In this document: positions 1 through 5,175 of the stretch, piece by piece
Position numbering within the stretch: position 1 is the stretch's first letter
Layout: every line of letters begins with the position of its first letter
Assembly: GCA_020201485.1 (NCBI GenBank)
Contig: JAIVGT010000229.1
Span: 1 to 8,654 of the forward strand
Direction: 5' to 3'
DNA length: 8,654 nucleotides
Source: Halobacteriales archaeon
GTDB lineage: Archaea > Thermoplasmatota > SW-10-69-26 > JACQPN01 > JAIVGT01
The notes under the pieces: generated by a model
What the model was told of the DNA's origin: nothing
The model's database searches: none
What the model saw: the letters and a program-made list of their open reading frames with translations, nothing else
Position numbers and translations under genes: made by a program

Positions 1-551
1 TGCGCGTCCTGCTCACGCTCGCTGCTCTCTCGATGGCCATCGCGCTCGCGCCGGTCCACGCCGCCGCGCCGAGCGCGGTGCCGGAGGGGTGGACCATCCA
101 CGCCACGCCGAGCGGCGTGTTCGCGACGCCCGGGCTGCCGGTTGGCGACAGCACGGTCGCGTGCGAGGGGGACGCGCCCTTCGAGAACAGCTGCCACCTC
201 GATTGCGTCTGTCCGGCAGGGGTCGAGTACATCTTCGGCTGGCAGGCCCCGTCCGGCTGGCTCGGCACGCCCGTCGGCACGGCGGAGATGAGCACCGTCG
301 TCCTGCTTCGCGGCGAGAACGGCGGGCAGTACAACTTCGAGTGCGACTGGGGGATCAACCCCGCGGGCAGCTTCGTGCCCGGCATGATTCGCTGCGCAAT
401 CACCGGCTTCAACGGCATCCTGCCTGGTGGTCGGATGAGCATCGACATGCACGCCGGCGTCATGGACCCGCAGGCGCTGAACGCGGGCCTGCCGTCGTTG
501 AACGGCGTGGAGGCCGGCGTGGGGCATTGGCAGTTCCTCGTGGATTGCTGA
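1..551 (+). CDS. Small secreted cysteine-rich protein, subfamily A (start codon cut by window edge)
   Basis: Unrecognised family; no function assigned. The frame stays open to the first base. The window opens with TG CGC GTC CTG, so the true start is probably an ATG whose A lies one base outside, giving MRVLLTLAALSMAIALAPVHA and a 183-residue precursor. The internal ATG at 33 would remove the start of the signal peptide. The relatives at 558, 7075 and 7594 begin MRALL or MRAWP, which supports the upstream start. The signal peptide should be cleaved after VHA. The mature chain has seven cysteines (55, 65, 69, 71, 115, 132 and 183 in full-length numbering). It carries the C-x-G-D-A-P-x4-C signature, an NGG segment just before the third main cysteine, and a G-H-W motif near the end, all shared with the gene at 558. 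No membrane anchor is visible, so it is probably released or held by partners outside the cell. It is likely co-transcribed with the next gene, 6 nt downstream. Confidence 0.85.
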   Translation, partial: RVLLTLAALSMAIALAPVHAAAPSAVPEGWTIHATPSGVFATPGLPVGDSTVACEGDAPFENSCHLDCVCPAGVEYIFGWQAPSGWLGTPVGTAEMSTVVLLRGENGGQYNFECDWGINPAGSFVPGMIRCAITGFNGILPGGRMSIDMHAGVMDPQALNAGLPSLNGVEAGVGHWQFLVDC

Positions 552-557
552 GGCACC

Positions 558-968
558 ATGCGCGCCCTCCTCTTCGTCCCCGTGCTCCTCCTCGCCGCGA
601 TGCCGCCCGGCGCCGCGCTGCGCGACGTGCAGTCCTGCTTCGGCTCCGCGCCCTCGCAGGCGACGTGCACGCTCTCCGGCCAGACGGACGTGGATTGGGT
701 CTTCGGCGTGTTCTTCGAGCCGCGGCCGGCGTACGGCTTCGTCAGCATCACCGTGGACGGCAGCAACGGCGGCCACGAGCGCTGGCTGTGCTGGCCCGAC
801 GGCCCGAACACGGTCGCGTGCAGCGAGATCGAGCAGGGCGCGAAGGCCCTGGGCACGGTCACGGTGCGCCTCGTCGCCGGCCTCGAGGACGTGCCGGGCT
901 ACACGCCCCTTCCGGCGATGGTGCCGACGCTCGTCGGGCCGTGGCAGCTCTACCTCTACCTCTACTGA
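558..968 (+). CDS. Small secreted four-cysteine protein, subfamily A
   Basis: A 136-residue precursor of unknown function. Residues 1 to about 19 (MRALLFVPVLLLAAMPPGA) are a signal peptide. The mature part holds four cysteines at 27, 37, 78 and 88, spaced 10-41-10. It has C-F-G-S-A-P-x4-C at 27-37, a V-F-G beta strand near 48-50, GSNGG at 68-72 and a G-P-W motif at 127-129. The upstream gene shares the first-pair spacing, the V-x-x-F-G strand, the NGG element and the terminal G-x-W, so the two are divergent paralogues. The likely fold is a small disulphide-stabilised beta protein (inference). The ATG lies 6 nt after the preceding stop, and GAGG overlapping that stop is a possible weak ribosome site, so an operon is likely. 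The last residues, LYLYLY, come from three perfect CTCTAC hexamers. The 3' end overlaps the convergent FG-GAP gene by 7 nt. Confidence 0.85.
   Translation: MRALLFVPVLLLAAMPPGAALRDVQSCFGSAPSQATCTLSGQTDVDWVFGVFFEPRPAYGFVSITVDGSNGGHERWLCWPDGPNTVACSEIEQGAKALGTVTVRLVAGLEDVPGYTPLPAMVPTLVGPWQLYLYLY
948..965. repeat. Three tandem CTCTAC hexamers at a convergent gene overlap
   Basis: Three perfect hexamers lie directly before the TGA of the plus-strand gene and encode its terminal (LY)3. The CTA at 962-964 in the third copy is, on the minus strand, the TAG stop of the FG-GAP gene. The two coding regions therefore share 7 nt at their ends. Gain or loss of one hexamer would change the LY tail but leave both stops intact. 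Confidence 0.8.
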
Positions 969-3094
969 GGCAGGCGCACGCCGACGGCGTAGCTCTGCGC
1001 GGCGTCCGGGAACGCGCTGCCCCGCGCCCCGCCGTGCGCCACGACGGTGTAGATGCCCGGCATGTTCAGCCCGTCGAACGGCACGAGGTCGCTCGGCCGC
1101 GGCTGGTTGAACGGCACGTCGAAGCGCATGCCCCCCTGCGCGTCCGTGCGCCCCTCGATGGCGAAGCTCACGTAGCCGAGCGCGGTGCGCGCGGCGCGGG
1201 GCAGGAGCTGCACCGCCTGGTCCAGCTCCGGGATGCCGCTGCCGTAGGTCACGGTCAGCTGCACGTGCGCGTCGCGCACCGGGGCCCCGTCGCTGAAGCT
1301 CACGCGCACCGTGCCCTGCGCCCGCTCCGTGGGCAGGAACGTGGCCTGGTCGGGCGCGATGGCCGCGCGCAGCTCGTCCCAGACCTGCACCGGGGCGAGC
1401 GCGACCTTCGCGCGCCCGGCGTCCTGCACGGCCACGCGCGCGCGGACGGTGCCGACGTCGGTGAACCGGTGCTCGACCTGCGCGCCCTGGGCCGCGCCGC
1501 CGTCCTCGAAGCTCCAATCCGCCTGCGCCACGTGCGTGCCGCGCACGCCCTCCACGTGCAGCGTGGCCGGGTCGAGGCGGTGCACGAGGCTCGGGGCGGT
1601 GATGCGCGCCAAGGGAAGCTGCTGCACGTAGGTCAAGCCCTGGCCCTGCACGATGCGCACGACGCTGTTCGCCCGCACGCCCGCGAACGTCTCCGCGCTG
1701 CCATCGGGCCAGCGCACCTCCAGGCTCGCCTCCTCCGCCCGCGCCAGGCCGGCGTGGAGCCGGGGGTCCTCGCGGAACAGGTGGACGGGCGCTTCGCCGG
1801 CCTCGGTCACGGCGACGTCCATGCTCCCGTCGTCGTCGTAGTCCGCCCAGGCCGCGCTGCGCGCGACGAGGGGCCGCTGGAAATCGAGGCCAACGTCGTC
1901 CGCCTGCCGCTGGAACGTGCCGTCCGCGAGGTTCTCGTAGAGGAGCATGGGCTCGGCGACCTCGATGGTGCCGTCGTCGCTCGTCATGCCGTTGACCACG
2001 GCCAGGTCCTGGTGCCCGTCGTTGTTGACGTCGAGCCAGCGCGCCGCCCAGCCGCTGTACGGGAAGGCGTCGAGGAACACGTCCTGCGTGCCCAGGTCGT
2101 CGTAGCCGCCGTCGCTGCGCGCGCGGAAGATGCCGTTCGTGGTCTGCAGCCAGTTCGTCGTCACGATGTCCATGCGGCCGTCGTGGTCGAAGTCGCCCAC
2201 GGCCGTGCCCATGCCGTTCCGCACGTCGCGCGCCTCGTTGTCCGCCTCGCGGAAGGTCCCGTCGCCGTTGTTCAGGTACACGTCGTTGGGCTGCCCGTCG
2301 TTGCTCACGTACAGGTCGGGCCAGCCGTCGTTGTCCAGGTCGCTCGCCACGCTGCTGTAGCTGGGCAGCACCTGCGTCAGGTTGGCCGCCAGGGTGCGGT
2401 CCTGGAACTGCCCGCGGCAATCGCCGCGGTACAGCCGGTTCTCCTGCTGGTAGAGCGCGCCCTGCGGGTCGTTCAGGTCCAGCCGGCCGTAGTGGTCCAC
2501 GAACAGGTCGAGGCAGCCGTCGCGGTCGTAGTCCAGCCAGTCCGCGCTCATGCCCAGGCACAGCCAGGCCCCGCACGTCGCGTCCCGCACGCCCGCGTCG
2601 TCGGCCACGTCCGTGAGCACGCCCTGCGCGTTGTGCAGGAGCGCGCCGCCGCCGTAGCCGGTCACGTACAGGTCGGGCCAGCCGTCGTTGTCGTAGTCCC
2701 CGGCGGCGCAGCCGAGGTGCTGCCCCTCCAGCCCCGCGCCGCTCGCGTCCGTGGCATCGGCGAAGCCGCTGCCCAAGCCGCGGAACAGCATGCTGCGCGG
2801 AAGCCGCGCGTTCAGCTCCGGCTGCGTCACGTACCGGCCGTTGACGACGAACAGGTCGAGCAGGCCATCCTGGTCGACGTCGAGCCAGCACGCGCCCGGC
2901 CCGCTCATCTCCAGGCGCGAGACCTGCACGGAGGCGTTGCCCAGCGAGCCGGCGTGCACGTACCCGGCGAGCGCCGCGTCGTGCACCTCGCGCAGCGTGG
3001 CGCGGCCCATGGGCGGCGCGTCCCCGTGGCCGAGGCCGGGCGGCAGGAGGAGCAGCGCTCCCAGCAGCAGGGCGAGCACCGGGGCTCGGGCCAT
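962..3094 (-). CDS. Secreted FG-GAP/VCBS repeat protein with partial ASPIC/UnbV segment and PKD-like domain
   Basis: A 710-residue secreted protein, probably a calcium-binding beta-propeller adhesin or glycan-binding surface protein. Residues 1 to about 23 are a signal peptide (MARAPVLALLLGALLLLPPG). Seven DxDxDG-type calcium loops follow: DVDQDG 72-77, DYDNDG 133-138, DYDRDG 188-193, DLDNDG 252-257, DFDHDG 301-306, DVNNDG 355-360 and DYDDDG 418-423. Each is followed by a hydrophobic strand of the D-L-x-V type, as in FG-GAP/VCBS repeats. Residues 446-486 match only the C-terminal half of the ASPIC/UnbV family (HAGLARAEEASLEVRWPDGS, then a VRANSVVRIVQGQG strand). The usual N-terminal half seems missing or very short. 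Residues about 497-572 look like a PKD domain (DWSFEDGG, then HRFTDVGTVRARV). The last 135 residues are an unassigned beta-rich domain. No C-terminal membrane helix or sorting motif is visible. No Shine-Dalgarno sequence precedes the ATG. The start is divergent from the plus-strand gene at 3196. Confidence 0.9.
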   Translation of the reverse strand: MARAPVLALLLGALLLLPPGLGHGDAPPMGRATLREVHDAALAGYVHAGSLGNASVQVSRLEMSGPGACWLDVDQDGLLDLFVVNGRYVTQPELNARLPRSMLFRGLGSGFADATDASGAGLEGQHLGCAAGDYDNDGWPDLYVTGYGGGALLHNAQGVLTDVADDAGVRDATCGAWLCLGMSADWLDYDRDGCLDLFVDHYGRLDLNDPQGALYQQENRLYRGDCRGQFQDRTLAANLTQVLPSYSSVASDLDNDGWPDLYVSNDGQPNDVYLNNGDGTFREADNEARDVRNGMGTAVGDFDHDGRMDIVTTNWLQTTNGIFRARSDGGYDDLGTQDVFLDAFPYSGWAARWLDVNNDGHQDLAVVNGMTSDDGTIEVAEPMLLYENLADGTFQRQADDVGLDFQRPLVARSAAWADYDDDGSMDVAVTEAGEAPVHLFREDPRLHAGLARAEEASLEVRWPDGSAETFAGVRANSVVRIVQGQGLTYVQQLPLARITAPSLVHRLDPATLHVEGVRGTHVAQADWSFEDGGAAQGAQVEHRFTDVGTVRARVAVQDAGRAKVALAPVQVWDELRAAIAPDQATFLPTERAQGTVRVSFSDGAPVRDAHVQLTVTYGSGIPELDQAVQLLPRAARTALGYVSFAIEGRTDAQGGMRFDVPFNQPRPSDLVPFDGLNMPGIYTVVAHGGARGSAFPDAAQSYAVGVRLPQ

Positions 3095-3195
3095 GGACCC
3101 GGACCGGCGTGCCGGGCCTGAACGCTTCGCTGGACGCCCTGTCCGTCCAAGCTTCCCTGGGAACGTTGAAGCCTCCCCGCCCCGCTCGGCGCATC
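3095..3195. promoter_or_regulatory. Divergent intergenic region with promoter-like motifs for both flanking genes
   Basis: This 101-nt gap separates the divergent FG-GAP gene and the small secreted-protein gene starting at GTG 3196. On the plus strand TTGAAGC (3166-3172) places its AAGC 27 nt before the GTG. On the minus strand CGAAGCG places its AAGC (complement of 3124-3127) 33 nt before the ATG. The same AAGC core at a similar distance precedes the genes at 3687, 4198, 7075 and 7594. The spacing suits a degenerate archaeal TATA-like element and short or absent leaders. Neither gene has a ribosome site. The motif assignment is inference. Confidence 0.4.
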
Positions 3196-3633
3196 GTGCG
3201 CGCGCTCGCCCTGGCGCTCCTCCTCGCCGCGCCCCTCGCCCTGAGCGCCGCGCCGGCCGATTGCGACCCGGCGCCCCTCGACCGCTGCGGGGCCTTCGAC
3301 GGGGAGACCGTGCTGTTCTGCTACAACTACGTCGCGGGCCGGCTCGTGCCGGCGACGGACCCGCACGTCATCACCCTCGGCCTGGACGGCGCGAGCCTGG
3401 ACGGGCAGGCCACGGGCGACGTGTACGTGCGCCGCGCGCCGCTGGAAGGCTTCGCGGCGCAGCCGTTCGACAGCGACCTGCCGACGCACGTGCTCTGGCT
3501 GGAGGGCAACGTCGCGCCCGGCCTGCAGCCCATCGCATCCCTCTGCGGCTACGTGCACTGGAGCACCGGCTGCCTCTGCTGGATCGGCCCGGTCCTCCCC
3601 CGGGCGCACGGCCCGGACACGCCGCTCGCCTGA
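3196..3633 (+). CDS. Small secreted six-cysteine protein, outlier of the local family
   Basis: A protein of unknown function, 145 residues from the GTG at 3196. An ATG at 3109 in the same frame would give 174 residues, but it puts about 29 residues, including a basic stretch, before the signal peptide and sits 15 nt from the divergent gene. The GTG gives (M)RALALALLLAAPLALSA, the same MRAL opening as the neighbours, so I prefer it. Signal peptidase cleavage is expected near SAA-PADC. The mature part has cysteines at 23, 31, 42, 117, 126 and 128: three at the N-terminus and a C-terminal cluster G-C-L-C-W. The C-x10-C at 31-42 recalls the first cysteine pair of subfamily A, but the middle pair is missing, so relationship to the family rests mainly on size, export and context. 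Its own AAGC motif lies 27 nt upstream. The next gene starts 53 nt downstream. Confidence 0.75.
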   Translation: MRALALALLLAAPLALSAAPADCDPAPLDRCGAFDGETVLFCYNYVAGRLVPATDPHVITLGLDGASLDGQATGDVYVRRAPLEGFAAQPFDSDLPTHVLWLEGNVAPGLQPIASLCGYVHWSTGCLCWIGPVLPRAHGPDTPLA

Positions 3634-3634
3634 G

Positions 3635-3652
3635 CGCAGGATGTTTCCTGCG
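3635..3652 (+). promoter_or_regulatory. Perfect 7-bp inverted repeat between two secreted-protein genes
   Basis: CGCAGGA-TGTT-TCCTGCG is a perfect 7-bp stem with a 4-nt loop, starting 2 nt after the stop of the upstream gene and 34 nt before the next ATG. No T-run follows, so it is not a classical intrinsic terminator. It could be an mRNA 3'-end hairpin or, being directly next to the AAGC promoter-like motif at 3653, an operator. Which of these applies cannot be told from sequence. Confidence 0.4.
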
Positions 3653-3686
3653 AAGCCCCATCCCGCGCCGGGCTGCTTTCCCGGGC
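3653..3686 (+). promoter_or_regulatory. Promoter-like segment shared with the region before the CBS gene
   Basis: The 34 nt before the ATG at 3687 contain, in order, AAGC, CCCGCGCC, GCTTT and CCCGGGC. The 31 nt before the GTG at 4198 contain the same four blocks in the same order; only small spacers differ, including an extra GGGCT here. This suggests a duplicated promoter or start region. No ribosome site is present. The AAGC core at -34 is the putative TATA-like position. Confidence 0.4.
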
Positions 3687-4154
3687 ATGCCCCGCGCCCT
3701 GCTCCTCCTCGCGCCCGCCCTGCTCCTGCTCCCCGCGCTGCCGGCGCAGGCCGCGCCCACGACCCTCTGGTTCCACGCCGACGGCTCGTGGAGCCCCGGC
3801 CCGCTCGACGCGCACCAGGAATGCGGCGGCACGGCCCCGCTCACCACGACGTGCACCATCCCGACGAGCGGCACCGGGGGCTGGGCCGTCGGCCTCACGT
3901 TCTCGCCGCTCTTCACCGGCTACGCCGGCTTCCGCGTGGACAGCGACCGCGGCGTGCTCGCCGCGCAGCAATGCCTCGTGGTCGCGGCCCTGCCTGTGCA
4001 GTGCACGGGCGTGGGCGGCGGCATCCGCGGCTACCCGACGCAGGTCGTGTTCGTCATGGGCGCCAGCCTGGACGAGATCGTGCGGGGCGCGCCGGCCGGC
4101 CCGGTGCTGCCCATCGCCGCGGGGGATTGGACGGGGACGTTGGACACGGCCTGA
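3687..4154 (+). CDS. Small secreted four-cysteine protein, subfamily A
   Basis: A 155-residue precursor of unknown function. A signal peptide of about 23 residues (MPRALLLLAPALLLLPALPA followed by QAA) is followed by a 130-residue mature domain. Cysteines lie at 46, 56, 96 and 106, spaced 10-40-10, almost exactly as in the gene at 558 (10-41-10). The first pair has C-G-G-T-A-P-x4-C, the subfamily A signature. The protein ends with G-D-W-T-G-T-L, matching the G-x-W-T-G-x-L ending of the subfamily B proteins at 7075 and 7594, so it links the two subfamilies. No catalytic motif, metal site or membrane anchor is visible. I infer a small beta-rich disulphide-bonded exported protein. The ATG is the first methionine before the signal peptide and sits inside the palindrome GGGCATGCCC. 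The CBS gene follows after 43 nt and has a very similar upstream segment. Confidence 0.85.
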   Translation: MPRALLLLAPALLLLPALPAQAAPTTLWFHADGSWSPGPLDAHQECGGTAPLTTTCTIPTSGTGGWAVGLTFSPLFTGYAGFRVDSDRGVLAAQQCLVVAALPVQCTGVGGGIRGYPTQVVFVMGASLDEIVRGAPAGPVLPIAAGDWTGTLDTA

Positions 4155-4166
4155 AGCCCGGCGCAC

Positions 4167-4197
4167 AAGCTATGAGCCCGCGCCGCTTTGCCCGGGC
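4167..4197 (+). promoter_or_regulatory. Promoter-like segment before the CBS-ParB gene
   Basis: ACAAGC (AAGC at 4167-4170) lies 31 nt before the GTG. It is followed by CCCGCGCC, GCTTT and CCCGGGC, the same block order as before the gene at 3687. No Shine-Dalgarno sequence is seen between this element and the start, which fits a leaderless or short-leader transcript. Assignment is by comparison within the window only. Confidence 0.4.
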
Positions 4198-4998
4198 GTG
4201 GTCAAGCCGCTCGTGCGGGATTACATGACCAGCGAGGTCGTGAGCATCCACCCCGACACCACCGTCCACGAGGCGGTGGAGCGCGTCGTGCGCGAGGGCC
4301 ACGTCGGCCTGCCCGTCGCGGACAAGGACCACCTCGTCGGCTTCCTCACGCCGAAGGAGCTGCTGCGCAACATCGGCAAGCCCGAGGCGCGCATCCGCGA
4401 CATCATCGCCAAGGGCACGGTCGTGGCCCATCCCGACATGGACCTCGACGACTGCGCGCGCGTCCTGTTCCGCATGGGCATCAAGGAGCTGCCCGTGGTG
4501 GACGACTCGGGCCGCATGGTGGGCATCGTGAGCACGAGCGACATCATCCGCTCCCACATCGAGCGCGTCACGCCGAGCAAGCTGCTGAAGCTGAAGGAGA
4601 CGCTCGAGACGCTGTACAGCATCCGCGTGGACATCGAGCGCCGGCGCGTGCCCATCGCCGACTTCATCCCGACGCAGAAGCAGATCTTCGCCGACGAGCT
4701 GGAGGGGCGGAAGCGGGAGATCAACCGCGGCCTGGCCGAGCCCATCCTCGTCATCTGGAAGAAGCCCCGGCCCATCCTCGTGGACGGGCACCACCGCGTC
4801 ATCGCGGCGAAGCGGCTGGGCATCGAGGAGCTGGACGCGTACGTGCTCATCCTGAGCAAGGACATCGAGCTGGGCCTGGAGCGCAACGCGCACGCCGCCG
4901 GCCTGGACACGCTCGCCGACATCGAGGTCAACGACTACTCGCAGCACCCGCTCACCGAGATCACGGAGCGCATGCTGCAGCGGGAGAAAGGAGCGTAG
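4198..4998 (+). CDS. Two-CBS-domain protein with C-terminal ParB/Srx-like domain
   Basis: A 266-residue cytoplasmic protein with no signal peptide. Residues about 5-58 form the first CBS domain (DYMTSEVVSIHPDTTVHEAV, then GLPVADKDHLVGFLTPKEL). Residues about 66-120 form the second (RDIIAKG, then KELPVVDDSGRMVGIVSTSD). CBS pairs usually bind adenosine nucleotides and act as energy sensors. A short linker leads to a ParB/Srx-like domain at about 150-225, with VPIADFIPTQ at its start and the hallmark ILVDGHHRVIAAKRLG at 193-208. Proteins of this architecture are usually annotated as CBS-domain ParB-family proteins. The DGHHR motif also occurs in archaeal ADP-dependent free serine kinase (SerK) of the same fold. 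However, the glutamate I recall as catalytic in SerK is not obvious here, so DNA binding, nucleotide binding and kinase activity all remain open. The GTG start leaves only eight residues before the MTSEV motif, typical for CBS proteins. The gene has its own promoter-like element and need not be functionally tied to its secreted neighbours. Confidence 0.9.
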   Translation: MVKPLVRDYMTSEVVSIHPDTTVHEAVERVVREGHVGLPVADKDHLVGFLTPKELLRNIGKPEARIRDIIAKGTVVAHPDMDLDDCARVLFRMGIKELPVVDDSGRMVGIVSTSDIIRSHIERVTPSKLLKLKETLETLYSIRVDIERRRVPIADFIPTQKQIFADELEGRKREINRGLAEPILVIWKKPRPILVDGHHRVIAAKRLGIEELDAYVLILSKDIELGLERNAHAAGLDTLADIEVNDYSQHPLTEITERMLQREKGA

Positions 4999-5175
4999 CC
5001 GGCCCGCATCGTGCACGACGATTCGTGAGTGCGCTCGCGCTGGCGCTCGGCTAGGCTTTCCAAAGCTCCGCCGTGCCGGCGAGGCTCGGCGCAGAGGAGG
5101 TTTATTCACGGCGACCGCCGTGCCGCCCCGAGGCGCACGGCTGCTCCCGGAGCGGCGCGGGCGTTGGGAGGCAAC
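4999..5175 (+). promoter_or_regulatory. Leader and promoter region of the collagen-like gene
   Basis: This 177-nt gap is the longest in the window. It starts with a weak inverted repeat, CACGA-CGAT-TCGTG (5014-5027), possibly at the 3' end of the CBS mRNA. GCTTTCCAAAGC (5056-5067) is a short palindrome and contains AAGC, but 113 nt from the start. TTTATT (5101-5106) is the only AT-rich hexamer here and a candidate TATA-like element. CCGCCGTGCCG occurs twice (5068-5078 and 5115-5125), 47 nt apart, within a longer imperfect repeat. The second copy is part of a possible hairpin, GTGCCGCC-CCGA-GGCGCAC. A real ribosome site follows at 5166-5171. This gene thus seems to have a true 5' leader, unlike its neighbours. 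Confidence 0.4.
5166..5171 (+). promoter_or_regulatory. Shine-Dalgarno site GGGAGG
   Basis: GGGAGG lies 4 nt before the ATG at 5176 and is the clearest ribosome site in the window. It fixes the start of the collagen-like gene at 5176 rather than at upstream in-frame alternative codons from 5029. Confidence 0.7.

Noticed and set aside
89..3121. 1010-codon open frame on the plus strand across three genes
   Set aside because: It overlaps two signal-peptide genes out of frame and runs antisense to the FG-GAP gene. Its composition is dominated by Arg, Ala and His, typical of high-GC shadow frames.
2751..3686. Upstream extension of the gene at 3687 in the same open frame
   Set aside because: The extension is antisense to the FG-GAP gene and overlaps the gene at 3196 out of frame. 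The ATG at 3687 gives a clean signal peptide.
3683..3692. GGGCATGCCC palindrome around a start codon as an operator
   Set aside because: A 10-bp GC-rich palindrome is expected by chance here, and no second copy surrounds other starts.
5029..5175. N-terminal extension of the collagen-like protein by 49 residues
   Set aside because: GGGAGG precedes the ATG at 5176 and a clear signal peptide begins there. The extension is Arg-rich and has no ribosome site.
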